Of a stretch of 37,954 bases of DNA, positions 8,331-16,864 are shown in pieces. Every line of letters starts with the position of its first letter. The first letter of the stretch is position 1. The translations under genes and the position numbers were made by a program. The stretch comes from an uncultured Oscillospiraceae bacterium (lineage in GTDB: Bacteria; Bacillota; Clostridia; Oscillospirales; Ruminococcaceae). The stretch covers positions 1 to 37,954 of the forward strand of contig CAKSGA010000010.1 in NCBI GenBank assembly GCA_934454435.1, written 5' to 3'. The notes beneath the pieces are model-generated. The model was not told where the DNA came from and ran no database searches. It saw only the letters and a program-made list of their open reading frames with translations.

Positions 8331-8355
8331 TCTTTGTGTAGGTTATGCTATTTTA

Positions 8356-9216
8356 TTAGTATTCATTGCTTAATATCACATAGCCCACAATAGACCCATT
8401 GTTCTTATAAATCTGCATGTCACTTAAATTGCGGACATCTCCGTAATAAGGATCAATAATAGTGTATTCACCATTTTTCTTCCCGATTACAGTTGCCCAG
8501 TGCTCACTGGCTTTACCTTTGGCGTTCAGCCCTGTTGCATGAATCAATACAGGATTTCCAAGCTGAAGCTGTGCATCTATTGCAAATAAAGTACTTTCCT
8601 CATCAGCGGCTATACTATATGCATCATGATCCCCCCACACTGTTCCATGCCCGCTTGTAGCTGATTTAGTTGAAATTTGGTCCGGAGTAACTTGCTGTCT
8701 TTTCTTTATACTCAATGCGGTAGCAAGAGCATAAGTTGAACAGGACGTAGTTGCATCCGTATAGCCATAGCTGTTGCCAGTCTGGCTATAACAGTAGCTT
8801 TCTTTATATGACAAATTTGCATGATCTCCTCTTATCTGATTAATGGCGTTTTGATAGTCTCGCTGTTGATCACTGCTGTTAATTATCGGGGTTCCGTTGG
8901 AATAACAAGACACTCCTGCCATCTTAGCGGCTAAGTAACGAGGGATATTTTTCATCTGGGTTGTTGTAGTAGCAACATTTCTTGTGGTTGAAAGAGCACG
9001 CACCTTTGCCGCATCTTTGAGCGATGTTTTAACTGTATCAGGTGAATATGTAACCACTTTTTTCTGGGTATTGGCTCTGAAACTGTCCCTGTTTTTCATG
9101 ACAACAGTGGACGTTGATCTTTTTGCGGCAGCACTCTCATCGTTTTTTTCTGCACCGGCATTTACCAGCTTCCACTTCATTTTAGAGTGTACGTTGTTTT
9201 CTACAATTGTGTTCAT
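8356..9216 (-). CDS. Papain-like (C39-type) cysteine peptidase domain protein
   Basis: 286 residues. The C-terminal half has the expected order of a papain-like/peptidase C39 fold: Cys159 in TTSCSTYALATAL, His239 in SEHWATVIG, and Asp255 in YTIIDPYYGD. A LGNPVLIHATGL strand lies between Cys and His, as in C39-like enzymes. The first ~100 residues are Thr/Ser/Lys-rich, charged and probably disordered. There is no Sec signal peptide and no double-Gly leader I can recognise, so whether it is exported is unclear. The ATG at 9216 follows AAAGGAG with 9-nt spacing. A perfect consensus promoter lies upstream (9252-9280). The duplicated lipoprotein gene follows after 25 nt, suggesting a functional pair. 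Base composition is more AT-rich than the flanking purL. Confidence 0.7.
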   Translation of the reverse strand: MNTIVENNVHSKMKWKLVNAGAEKNDESAAAKRSTSTVVMKNRDSFRANTQKKVVTYSPDTVKTSLKDAAKVRALSTTRNVATTTTQMKNIPRYLAAKMAGVSCYSNGTPIINSSDQQRDYQNAINQIRGDHANLSYKESYCYSQTGNSYGYTDATTSCSTYALATALSIKKRQQVTPDQISTKSATSGHGTVWGDHDAYSIAADEESTLFAIDAQLQLGNPVLIHATGLNAKGKASEHWATVIGKKNGEYTIIDPYYGDVRNLSDMQIYKNNGSIVGYVILSNEY

Positions 9217-9251
9217 AATTTTATTCTCCTTTGTATTTTTTGGTTAATAAA

Positions 9252-9280
9252 ATTATAACACATAGTCCAGGTTATGTCAA
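9252..9280 (-). promoter_or_regulatory. Consensus promoter of the peptidase-lipoprotein operon
   Basis: Minus-strand TTGACA (9275-9280), 17-nt spacer, TATAAT (9252-9257), with extended TGT: a fully consensus sigma-A promoter. The start of transcription would be near 9245, about 30 nt before the peptidase start codon. Confidence 0.88.
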
Positions 9281-9335
9281 TGCCTTAATTATTTACAAAT
9301 TTATGACACGCTTTTTGTGCATAAAATAGAACAAG

Positions 9336-9364
9336 AAAGCTGTATCCCGACCGGAATACAGCTT
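9336..9364 (-). terminator. Terminator of purL
   Basis: Stem AAAGCTGTAT / ATACAGCTTT with a GG-CC extension and small loop (9336-9364), 22 bp past the purL stop codon. The minus-strand tail TTTCTTGTTCTATTTT is U-rich; the plus-strand side is even more T-rich (TTTTTCTTTTC). Confidence 0.75.
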
Positions 9365-9385
9365 TTTCTTTTCTCATACAGAGGT

Positions 9386-12300
9386 TTAACCGAAGTACTC
9401 TACGCCACCCTTGAACAGGAGCTGCTCCTTGTTGCCTGCAACGTTCTTTGCAACGTTGTCGGTAAGACGCTCGGTGTGGCCCATCTTTCCGAGGACTCTG
9501 CCGTCCGGGGAGATGATACCCTCGATAGCGTACATGGAGCTGTTCGGGTTGTATGCAACGTCCATGGTGGGGTTGCCGTTGAGGTCAACGTACTGGGTTG
9601 CCACCTGACCGTTTGCGATAAGCTGCTTTATAACAGCCTCGGGAGCTACGAAGCGTCCCTCGCCGTGGGATATCGGGATATTGTGGATATCGCCGACCTT
9701 GCAGCAGCTCAGCCACGGAGACTTATCGGTGCATATTCTCGTCAGGGTCAGCTGGGACTGGTGACGGCCAATGGTGTTATAGGTCAGCGTCGGACTGTCA
9801 GGAGTCAGCGGAACGATCTTTCCGAACGGAACAAGACCCAGCTTGATAAGAGCCTGGAAGCCGTTGCAGATACCGATCATCAGACCATCACGGGTATACA
9901 GCATTTCCTCTACAGCGTCCTTTATCTTCGGGTTGCGGAAGAACGCATTTATGAACTTCGCAGAACCCTCGGGCTCGTCACCGCCGGAGAAGCCGCCGGG
10001 AATAGCGATCATCTGTGAATTCTGAATGTGCTTTGTGAACTCGTTGACGCTGTCCTCCATATCCTTGGCGGAAAGGTTGCGTATAACGAATATCTCGCTG
10101 TCACCGCCGTAGGTGTTGAATGCATTAGCCATGTCGTATTCGCAGTTCGTACCGGGGAATACCGGGATAAGGACACGGGGCTTTGCCACCTTTACGGAGC
10201 TGTGCTTCAGCTCGCTGCCGCCGGTGTATGCGATCTTCTCAGGAGCGGGCTTCTCGGGGAGCTGTGCCTTGAATATGGGCTCCAGCACGCCGTCCCACTT
10301 CTTCTCAAGGGAAGCAATGTCCAGCTTAACATCGCCGGAGGTTATAGTGTAGTCCGCAACGGTCTCACCGATGGTCTTTACGCCGTCAGCCTCGCCGTCC
10401 AGCTCCAGAATGAATGCGCCGTAAACCGGTGTGAACAGCTCCTCGTCAGTGAGCTTGTCCAGCTTTGCGCCGATCTGGTTGCCCAGGGACATCTTGAAGA
10501 TACCCTCTGCAACACCGCCGTGTGCAACGCTCCATACGGAAACCGCCTTCTTGTCCTTAATGAGCTTCTCAACGGTGCGGAACACTTCCTTAACGCTGTC
10601 GAATACCGGCAGACCGTTCTCGTCATATTTCGGGGCGATATAGCCTATCTTGTGACCTGCCGCCTTGAATTCAGCGGAGATAACGTCCTGGGCCTTTGCA
10701 GTGGAAACTGCGAAGGAAACCAGTGTCGGCGGAACGTCGATATGCTCGAATGTGCCGCTCATGCTGTCCTTGCCGCCGATAGCGCCGCAGCCCATCTCAA
10801 GCTGTGCACGGTAAGCGCCGAGCAGTGCTGCGAAAGGCTTGCCCCATCTCTCGGGCTTGCCCTGGGTACGCTCGAAATACTCCTGGAACGTCAGCCAGCA
10901 GTGCTCATACGTGCCGCCTGCTGCAACTACCTTTGCGATACTCTCGACAACTGCGCATACGGCGCCATGGTACGGCGACTGTGTGGAAACCGCCGGGTCG
11001 AAGCCCCACGCCATGATGGAGGTGGTGTTGGTCTTTGCGTTCAGGACCGGGAGCTTCGCAGCCATTGCCTGTACCGGGGTCTGCTGGGTCTTGCCGGAGA
11101 ACGGCATGAGGACTGTAGCGCCGCCGATGGTGCTGTCAAAGCGCTGTACAAGACCTCTCTGGGAGCAGATGTTGAGGTCTGTCACCATGCCCTCCCAGTC
11201 AGCGGAGGTGTTCTTCCTGCCGGTGGAGTATGTCACCTTTACGTCCGGAACTGCAACGTCAGTATGCTTCTCAGCACCGTTGGAGTTAAGGAACTCACGG
11301 GAGATATCAACGATGGTCTTTCCGTTCCAGTTCATGCGGAGCCTCGGCTCGGACCTTACAACTGCAACGGGGGTGGACTCCAGGTTCTCCCTGGAAGCCA
11401 GTGCACGGAACTTGTCAGCGTCCTCGGGAGCGACAACTACAGCCATTCTCTCCTGGGACTCAGAAATAGCGAGTTCTGTGCCGTCCAGGCCGTCATACTT
11501 CTTCGGAACTGCGTTGAGGTCTATCTCCAGACCGTCAGCCAGCTCGCCGATAGCAACGGAAACGCCGCCTGCGCCGAAGTCGTTGCAGCGCTTGATGAGC
11601 CTGGTAGCCTCCGGGTTTCTGAACAGGCGCTGGAGCTTTCTCTCCTCGGGAGCGTTACCCTTCTGGACCTCTGCGCCGCAGGTGTCGAGGGACTGCACGC
11701 TGTGAGCCTTGGAGGAGCCGGTAGCACCGCCGCAGCCGTCACGTCCGGTACGGCCGCCGAGCAGGATAATGATATCGCCGGGAGCCGGGCGCTCTCTGCG
11801 GACATTCTCAGCGGGAGCTGCGCCGATAACAGCACCGATCTCCATTCTCTTAGCCATGTAGCCGGGGTGATATATCTCAGCAACATGACCTGTAGCAAGA
11901 CCGATCTGGTTGCCGTAGCTGGAGTATCCGGCAGCAGCGGTAGTGGTTATCTTTCTGGGCGGGAGCTTGCCCTTGATGGTCTTTTCAACGGGAAGCAGCG
12001 GATCGGAAGCGCCGGTGACACGCATAGCCTGATATACGTAGGAACGTCCGGAAAGCGGGTCACGGATAGCTCCGCCAAGACATGTTGCAGCGCCGCCGAA
12101 CGGCTCGATCTCGGTAGGGTGGTTGTGGGTCTCGTTCTTGAACATGAGGAGCCAGTCCTCGTCCTTGCCGTCAACGTCTACCTTTATGCGGACGGAGCAT
12201 GCGTTGATCTCTTCACTTTCGTCGAGATCCTTCAGAATTCCGTCCTTCCTGAGCTTTTTCGCAGCGAGGGTAGCGATGTCCATAAGGCACAGCGGCTTGC

Positions 12301-13081
12301 CGTCCCTGCCGAGCTCATGGCGGTCTGCCTTGTATTCAGCGTATGTATCTGCGATGTAGGAGGGCTTGATATCGGCATTGTCGATGATAGTGCCGAACGT
12401 GGTGTGGCGGCAGTGGTCGGACCAGTAGGTGTCGATCATGCGGATCTCGGTGATGGTCGGATCACGGTGCTCGCTCTTGAAGTAATCCTGGCAGAACTTG
12501 ATATCGTCATTATCCATTGCAAGGCCGTAATGTACGACAAAATCCGCAAGCTCTGCGTCAGTCTTGCTGATGAAACCGGTGAGGGTCTCAACGGTGGTGG
12601 GGATAGTGTACTTCACTTCCAGGGTATCGTACTTGTCAAAGCCGCACTCACGGGACTCCACGGCATTGATGAGATAGTGCTTTATGCGTGCGAAATCATC
12701 ATCGCTTATCCTGCCCTTGAGAATGTATATCTTTGCGTACTTAACAACAGGACGCTCGCCGGGGCAGAGCATCTGTATACACTGTGCAGCAGAGTCCGCT
12801 CTCTGGTCGAACTGACCGGGCAGGAACTCAACGGCGAACATTCTCTCGTCCGCAGCAAGCTCAGGCAGGTCGTAGAAAACCTCGTCAACAGGCGGCTCAG
12901 AGAAAACCGTCGGGATAGCGGCCCTGAAGTTCTCTTCGGGGAGCTTCTCGCAGTCATAGCGGTTGATAACACGGACATTCTCAACGGAGTTCATGCCCAG
13001 CGCCACGTTCAGGTCAGCGAGGACTGCGCCCCCGTCAACGGCGAACTGCGGCTTTTTTTCCACATAAATTCGGTAAACCAT
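9386..13081 (-). CDS. purL: Phosphoribosylformylglycinamidine synthase, single-chain clostridial type
   Basis: A 1231-residue enzyme of de novo purine synthesis. It converts FGAR, glutamine and ATP to FGAM in the cytoplasm. It is the fused form with synthetase and glutaminase in one chain, as is usual in many Clostridia. The synthetase core carries SDHCRHTTFGTII, FKNETHNHPTEIEPFGGAATCLGG, and GGRTGRDGCGGATGSS. The C-terminal class I glutaminase carries LIPVFPGTNCEYD, nucleophile Cys in GICNGFQAL, and His/Glu in SHGEGRF. The length fits this subfamily. The ATG follows GGAGGAAAAACG. It appears to be monocistronic, with a promoter at 13130-13158 and terminator at 9336-9364; no other pur gene is adjacent. 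Confidence 0.97.
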   Translation of the reverse strand: MVYRIYVEKKPQFAVDGGAVLADLNVALGMNSVENVRVINRYDCEKLPEENFRAAIPTVFSEPPVDEVFYDLPELAADERMFAVEFLPGQFDQRADSAAQCIQMLCPGERPVVKYAKIYILKGRISDDDFARIKHYLINAVESRECGFDKYDTLEVKYTIPTTVETLTGFISKTDAELADFVVHYGLAMDNDDIKFCQDYFKSEHRDPTITEIRMIDTYWSDHCRHTTFGTIIDNADIKPSYIADTYAEYKADRHELGRDGKPLCLMDIATLAAKKLRKDGILKDLDESEEINACSVRIKVDVDGKDEDWLLMFKNETHNHPTEIEPFGGAATCLGGAIRDPLSGRSYVYQAMRVTGASDPLLPVEKTIKGKLPPRKITTTAAAGYSSYGNQIGLATGHVAEIYHPGYMAKRMEIGAVIGAAPAENVRRERPAPGDIIILLGGRTGRDGCGGATGSSKAHSVQSLDTCGAEVQKGNAPEERKLQRLFRNPEATRLIKRCNDFGAGGVSVAIGELADGLEIDLNAVPKKYDGLDGTELAISESQERMAVVVAPEDADKFRALASRENLESTPVAVVRSEPRLRMNWNGKTIVDISREFLNSNGAEKHTDVAVPDVKVTYSTGRKNTSADWEGMVTDLNICSQRGLVQRFDSTIGGATVLMPFSGKTQQTPVQAMAAKLPVLNAKTNTTSIMAWGFDPAVSTQSPYHGAVCAVVESIAKVVAAGGTYEHCWLTFQEYFERTQGKPERWGKPFAALLGAYRAQLEMGCGAIGGKDSMSGTFEHIDVPPTLVSFAVSTAKAQDVISAEFKAAGHKIGYIAPKYDENGLPVFDSVKEVFRTVEKLIKDKKAVSVWSVAHGGVAEGIFKMSLGNQIGAKLDKLTDEELFTPVYGAFILELDGEADGVKTIGETVADYTITSGDVKLDIASLEKKWDGVLEPIFKAQLPEKPAPEKIAYTGGSELKHSSVKVAKPRVLIPVFPGTNCEYDMANAFNTYGGDSEIFVIRNLSAKDMEDSVNEFTKHIQNSQMIAIPGGFSGGDEPEGSAKFINAFFRNPKIKDAVEEMLYTRDGLMIGICNGFQALIKLGLVPFGKIVPLTPDSPTLTYNTIGRHQSQLTLTRICTDKSPWLSCCKVGDIHNIPISHGEGRFVAPEAVIKQLIANGQVATQYVDLNGNPTMDVAYNPNSSMYAIEGIISPDGRVLGKMGHTERLTDNVAKNVAGNKEQLLFKGGVEYFG

Positions 13082-13129
13082 CGTTTTTCCTCCAACAAAT
13101 TCCTACAGCAAGTGCTGAATAATAATTAT

Positions 13130-13158
13130 ATTATACTACTGATCCGGCAAAAATTCAA
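13130..13158 (-). promoter_or_regulatory. Promoter of purL
   Basis: Minus-strand TTGAAT (13153-13158), 17-nt spacer, TATAAT (13130-13135). A small palindrome CAGCA-AG-TGCTG lies in the short leader. No guanine/purine riboswitch is visible in the ~45-nt leader. Confidence 0.7.
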
Positions 13159-13204
13159 TATGCCGTGTTGCTGAAATATAACGGCTGTGGCAGCCCGGAT
13201 TTGG

Positions 13205-13501
13205 TCATTTATTCTCCGCACGGCTCCTCAGCAGTCCGGCGTACTCCCCGCTGCTGCATTTCTCCGCCATCTCCAGCAGTTTCGCCGGAGTATCACAGGC
13301 ATTCTCCAGCGCCCTGAAAAGCGCCCAGTTGAGCCCGTCGCAGTCCGGGGAGAAAAGCCCGGCGATGGAAGCGGCGTCCTCAAAGGAAAGCGGCTGTGTG
13401 AAATCCAGCAGACGGTCGTATTTCTCAAATAGCTCGTCCGAAAGCTCCCCGTCTGCGGGTATCGGTCCGAGGGTCAGAAGCTGTTTTATACTGCTTGTCA
13501 T
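13205..13501 (-). CDS. Small protein of unknown function co-transcribed with mtaB
   Basis: 98 residues, acidic and helical, with no signal peptide, membrane segment or cysteine motif; not a family I can name. It is real rather than a shadow: the ATG lies 1 nt after the mtaB stop codon and has an AGGAG ribosome site inside the end of mtaB, so translation is probably coupled. Composition matches its neighbours. A weak GC hairpin (13182-13197) follows on the minus strand and may end the transcript. Confidence 0.7.
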   Translation of the reverse strand: MTSSIKQLLTLGPIPADGELSDELFEKYDRLLDFTQPLSFEDAASIAGLFSPDCDGLNWALFRALENACDTPAKLLEMAEKCSSGEYAGLLRSRAENK

Positions 13502-13502
13502 A

Positions 13503-14789
13503 TCATTCTCCTATATCAGTTCCGGTGCAGAAATCGTCCTGCGCCCCGGTTATTCTCACCTTTACAAGGGAGTGCCTGGGTATATCCTCACCGTATATGC
13601 GCACAGGGATATAACTCCCGGTAAAGCCATTACAATAATCCGGCGAGGTGCGTTTTTCTATGAGGACCGTCTGCACGGTGCCATTCTGGCTTTCAAGGAA
13701 CTGACGCTCCAGCCGCCTTGCGAGCTCTCCCATTTCCTTTGCCCTTGCGGACTTCACCTGCGGAACGACCTGGTTTGTGCGCATTCCTGCGACCGTCCCG
13801 GGACGAATGGAATACGGGAACACATGTACCTTCGCAAATCCGACCTTTTCTGCGAACGCCATGCTCTGTGCGAACTCCTCGTCAGTTTCCCCGGGAAATC
13901 CCACCATGATGTCCGTAGTTATCGAACACCCGGGGAACTCCTGACGGAGCTTCTGCACCAGCTCATAATACTCGGCGGTGGTGTAGCGGCGCTTCATTCG
14001 CTGTAATACCGTATCGCTGCCGGACTGCAGCGAAAGATGGAAATGCGGACACAGCTTCTCGCAGGCTTTCAGCCGCTGTATCTCGGTGTCGGTGAGGGTA
14101 TCGGCTTCAAGGGAGCCAAGCCTTACACGCTCTATCCCCGGGACCTGCGCCGCTCTCACGGCGTCCGCCGGGGTGCAGCCTATATCTTCCCCGTAGCAGC
14201 CTATGTTTATTCCGGTGAGGACTATCTCACGGTTCCCTGCGTCAGCCGCCTGTATTGCCTGGGCGGTGATATCCTCCGGTTTTCTGGAGCGCACACGTCC
14301 CCTCGCAGTGGGAATGATACAGTAGGTACAGAAGCGGTCGCAGCCGTCCTCTATCTTGATGAACGCCCGGGTGCGGTCGAGGTCCGGCGCAGCGGAGCTC
14401 TCGTCAAACTCCCGGCTGAGGGGCGGCACGCATGCTATCCTCCTGCGCTCCGCAAGGAACCTGTTCACCAGCTCCGGCAGGCCAGATTTACCAGCGTTGC
14501 CCGTGATGATATCAGCGCCGGAGTCCCTCCCGGCTTCATCGGGGTAAGCCTGGGGGTAGCAGCCGCACAGGACCGTCACACAGTCCGGCGAAACGCTGCG
14601 GCAGTGAGAAACCGCCTGGCGTGCCTTTTTCACTCCCGTCCCGGTGACTGCACAGGAGTTGATGATGTAAACGTCCGCAGGCTCGCCGTCCTCCGCAGGA
14701 GCGAACCCCGCAGCAGTGAATGCGGAGCCTATCGCAGCGCTCTCGCAGGAATTGACCTTGCAGCCGAAGGTCAGTACAGTAAACTTCAT
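13503..14789 (-). CDS. mtaB: tRNA ms2t6A37 methylthiotransferase
   Basis: A 428-residue radical SAM enzyme that adds a methylthio group to t6A at position 37 of ANN-decoding tRNAs. The N-terminal MTTase domain has TFGCKVN (Cys10), NSCAVT (Cys46) and CGCYPQ (Cys77), ligands of the auxiliary [4Fe-4S] cluster. The radical SAM CxxxCxxC is Cys150, Cys154, Cys157 in EDGCDRFCTYCIIPTARG. A TRAM-like segment closes the protein. The GCKVN motif separates MtaB from MiaB and RimO. The start at 14789 is chosen over the longer frame to 14864 because GGAGAG lies 5 nt before it and family members begin MKxxxxTFGCKVN. It heads a two-gene operon with the 98-residue protein. Confidence 0.93.
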   Translation of the reverse strand: MKFTVLTFGCKVNSCESAAIGSAFTAAGFAPAEDGEPADVYIINSCAVTGTGVKKARQAVSHCRSVSPDCVTVLCGCYPQAYPDEAGRDSGADIITGNAGKSGLPELVNRFLAERRRIACVPPLSREFDESSAAPDLDRTRAFIKIEDGCDRFCTYCIIPTARGRVRSRKPEDITAQAIQAADAGNREIVLTGINIGCYGEDIGCTPADAVRAAQVPGIERVRLGSLEADTLTDTEIQRLKACEKLCPHFHLSLQSGSDTVLQRMKRRYTTAEYYELVQKLRQEFPGCSITTDIMVGFPGETDEEFAQSMAFAEKVGFAKVHVFPYSIRPGTVAGMRTNQVVPQVKSARAKEMGELARRLERQFLESQNGTVQTVLIEKRTSPDYCNGFTGSYIPVRIYGEDIPRHSLVKVRITGAQDDFCTGTDIGE

Positions 14790-14872
14790 AAGATCTCTCC
14801 AGACTGTCGAAAAACTCCGTTTCCGGAGCAGTAATTGTAATTTTAGCCAAAACAAAAACTTCATACAACAAT

Positions 14873-14901
14873 ATTATACTTTATTATTCCGAAATTTGCA
14901 A
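14873..14901 (-). promoter_or_regulatory. Promoter of mtaB
   Basis: Minus-strand TTGCAA (14896-14901), 17-nt spacer, TATAAT (14873-14878). It is back to back with the rightward HPr promoter that starts at 14909. Confidence 0.7.
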
Positions 14902-14908
14902 TAAGCTA

Positions 14909-14937
14909 TTGACTATTTTTCGTTTTAAGGCTATACT
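14909..14937 (+). promoter_or_regulatory. Promoter of the HPr-like gene pair
   Basis: Plus-strand TTGACT (14909-14914), 17-nt spacer, TATACT (14932-14937). It gives a leader of about 45 nt. Confidence 0.75.
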
Positions 14938-14989
14938 GTTTTACAGAGGGAAGAACCTCAGATACATTAAAGAAAGGCGGCGGCAATTT

Positions 14990-15223
14990 ATGAAGAAAAT
15001 GAAGATCAAACTCGGTTCCATCGAGGACGTGAAGAAGTTCGTTGCACTCACCAACAACTACGCATTTGATTCTGACCTTGTATCGGGCAGATATGCGGTA
15101 GACGCAAAATCCATCATGGGAATATTCAGCCTGGATCTTGCAAAGCCGCTTGATTTCGTGGTACACGATGACAGTGCAAAGGCTGACGAGCTGCTTGACG
15201 CAGTAACGAAGTTCAGAGCATGA
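14990..15223 (+). CDS. HPr-like protein 1, lacking the phosphorylatable His15
   Basis: 77 residues with the HPr fold signature: DAKSIMGIFSLDLAKPLDF contains the Ser46-equivalent (Ser41 here) and the following helix/loop. The canonical active-site segment GxHARP, with the His that carries PEP-derived phosphate, is absent; its place is taken by a GSIEDVKKFVALTNN helix. It therefore should not carry phosphate in the PTS chain, but could still be phosphorylated on the serine by an HPr kinase and act as a Crh-like regulator. The start at 14990 is preferred (GGCGG upstream, correct family length). Promoter at 14909-14937; 40 bp upstream of a paralogue. Confidence 0.82.
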   Translation: MKKMKIKLGSIEDVKKFVALTNNYAFDSDLVSGRYAVDAKSIMGIFSLDLAKPLDFVVHDDSAKADELLDAVTKFRA

Positions 15224-15263
15224 CCAGCACTCAGACACTACATTTTGGAAAGGAAGTACTACT

Positions 15264-15494
15264 ATGAAAACTGTAAAGATCAACATCAACACCATCAACG
15301 ATGTTAAGAATTTCGTAAGCATCGTTTCCCGCTGCGATTACGATGTAGATATCGTATCCGGCAGATATGCCATCGACGCAAAGTCCATCATGGGTATCTT
15401 CAGCCTTGATCTCTCCAAGGAGCTCACTCTGAACATCCACAGCGATGACTGCGCAGATTTCCTCGACCAGATCAAGGAGTACGTGGTAAAGTAA
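15264..15494 (+). CDS. HPr-like protein 2, lacking the phosphorylatable His15
   Basis: 76 residues, paralogue of the preceding protein. Shared blocks are VSGRYA-DAKSIMGIFSLDL, again with the serine (Ser41) of the HPr kinase site but no GxHARP motif. GGAAAGGAAG lies 7 nt before the ATG. A strong terminator follows at 15518-15554, so the two genes form a bicistronic unit. The conserved DAKSIMGIFSLDL core with divergent surfaces suggests distinct partners. Role inferred only: regulation rather than sugar phosphotransfer. Confidence 0.82.
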   Translation: MKTVKININTINDVKNFVSIVSRCDYDVDIVSGRYAIDAKSIMGIFSLDLSKELTLNIHSDDCADFLDQIKEYVVK

Positions 15495-15517
15495 TTCGGA
15501 TTTACACCTGAATAGTC

Positions 15518-15554
15518 AAGGGCTGCGACAGGTTCGCAGCCCTTTATTTTTTTT
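15518..15554 (+). terminator. Terminator of the HPr-like pair
   Basis: 11-bp stem AAGGGCTGCGA / TCGCAGCCCTT (15518-15528 with 15534-15544), a 5-nt loop, and a T-rich tail ending in eight T. It may also slow transcription of the convergent kinase operon, but its minus-strand tail is not T-rich. Confidence 0.9.
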
Positions 15555-15589
15555 GCAGCGGCGGATCCTGTATCCGCCCGTTATCATAT

Positions 15590-16864
15590 TCAGGAGCGAT
15601 CTATCCGTCCCTCTTCCCCGCCGATAGTCACCTGTGTTCCGTTGAACACCGGTGCCGCCGAGCCCGGGACCACAGCCTTTTCCTGGCCGTTCGGGAGGAC
15701 GCAGCTCCAGTCCATGTCAGAGAGATTTTTCAGCCCCCAGAGTGAGGGGTTCAGCTTGTTGCGGACCACCTCGCCGATAACGTTCACCTTATCGTCAAAC
15801 AGCTTTGCACCGCTGAACAGCAGTATCCTCTGCCTGCCGAGATGAAGCGCCAGCGGCGGAACATAATGCTCCCCGCAGGGACACACCACACGCCCGTCCG
15901 GGTCTATCTCACTGCCTGAGATGAACCCCTGCGCCCCGCAGGTGCACGCACAGATGTCACTGCGCATACGTACCAGCAGGTCGAGCCACTGCTTCTCTAT
16001 CAGCCGCTTTTCCGGCTGGAAAAGCCCGGTGGTAAAGGACTGAGTGAACGCTTCCCTGATATAATCCGGCATTATCCGCCAGAATCTGATTATGTTGTTG
16101 TGAACTCCCCGCACCGGTCTGTTGGTGTCGTTTTCCGGGTCATAGACGAACACAGGCTCGAAACCGTAATGGCGCCGCTCGGCTTCTTCGGTCAGGCAGA
16201 CGCTGTTGAGGACTCTCCTGCCCTCCAGAGGGTCGCCCCGGAGAAGCAGCCGGAATAACACCACCGCAAGCGACCACCGGTCGGTCAGCTTGTCCGGCGC
16301 CCTTTCGCCACGGACTATCTCCGGCGCCATGTAGCCTGGCTTGCCCGCAATGCCGAGGTGCTCGCCATAGGGAGCGATATTGTCGCAGTCGCATATCAGC
16401 ACGCTGCCGTCGGTAGGGCGAATGAAAAAGCCGCCGTCGTTGAGGTCCTGGTAGCTCCTGCCGCTGTTGTGGAGCTCACGGAAAGCCGCCGTTATGCGTA
16501 TCGCCGCATTGACCACTGAATACAGTCCCGAGAACTTCGCCCTTGCATTGAGTATATCAGAGAACGGCACATACCCGGGTGGTATCAGCTCCATAAGGTA
16601 CCCGAAGCCGTCCGGCGTCTGCTCCGTAAGAAGCTGCGGCATGAGGAAAGCGCCGCTGGCGTCCCCCTGCTCACACAGCTGCCGGAGGTTCTCCCGGAAA
16701 GCCTCCGGGTCCTTGACCTTGTTCGGGAAATACATTTTGAGCGCATAGTCACGCCCACGGTAGGAAGCACGGTAGACCGCCCCCTGACCGCCCTGACCCA
16801 GCAGCTGCGTTACCTCCGCCTCGCCGCCGAGCTCCATGGGTACCCTGTCCCCCGCCTTTAACAT
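15590..16864 (-). CDS. Eukaryotic-type Ser/Thr kinase-like protein with C-terminal zinc-ribbon and FHA-like region
   Basis: 424 residues. Kinase landmarks: Gly-rich loop GQGGQG (23-28), Lys43 in YALKMY, catalytic-loop Asp140 in SYQDLNDGG, DFG-equivalent Asp159 in ICDCDN, and MAPEIVRGE (179-187). The catalytic loop is unusual: HRD is YQD, and the metal-binding Asn five residues after the Asp is Gly145. After the kinase come two CxCG zinc-knuckle pairs (CACTCG and CPCG) and a segment (NKLNPSLWGLKNLSDMDW...GTQVTIGG) resembling the FHA core of such kinases. It is the last gene of a three-gene operon; its ATG overlaps the preceding TGA by one base. It may be an active atypical kinase of the TerY-P type or a pseudokinase. 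Confidence 0.82.
   Translation of the reverse strand: MLKAGDRVPMELGGEAEVTQLLGQGGQGAVYRASYRGRDYALKMYFPNKVKDPEAFRENLRQLCEQGDASGAFLMPQLLTEQTPDGFGYLMELIPPGYVPFSDILNARAKFSGLYSVVNAAIRITAAFRELHNSGRSYQDLNDGGFFIRPTDGSVLICDCDNIAPYGEHLGIAGKPGYMAPEIVRGERAPDKLTDRWSLAVVLFRLLLRGDPLEGRRVLNSVCLTEEAERRHYGFEPVFVYDPENDTNRPVRGVHNNIIRFWRIMPDYIREAFTQSFTTGLFQPEKRLIEKQWLDLLVRMRSDICACTCGAQGFISGSEIDPDGRVVCPCGEHYVPPLALHLGRQRILLFSGAKLFDDKVNVIGEVVRNKLNPSLWGLKNLSDMDWSCVLPNGQEKAVVPGSAAPVFNGTQVTIGGEEGRIDRS

Noticed and set aside
10028..13174. A 1048-codon open frame opposite purL.
   Set aside because: It is antisense to a full, well-recognised purL and arises from its codon bias. The translation has no recognisable domain, and no promoter or ribosome site supports it.
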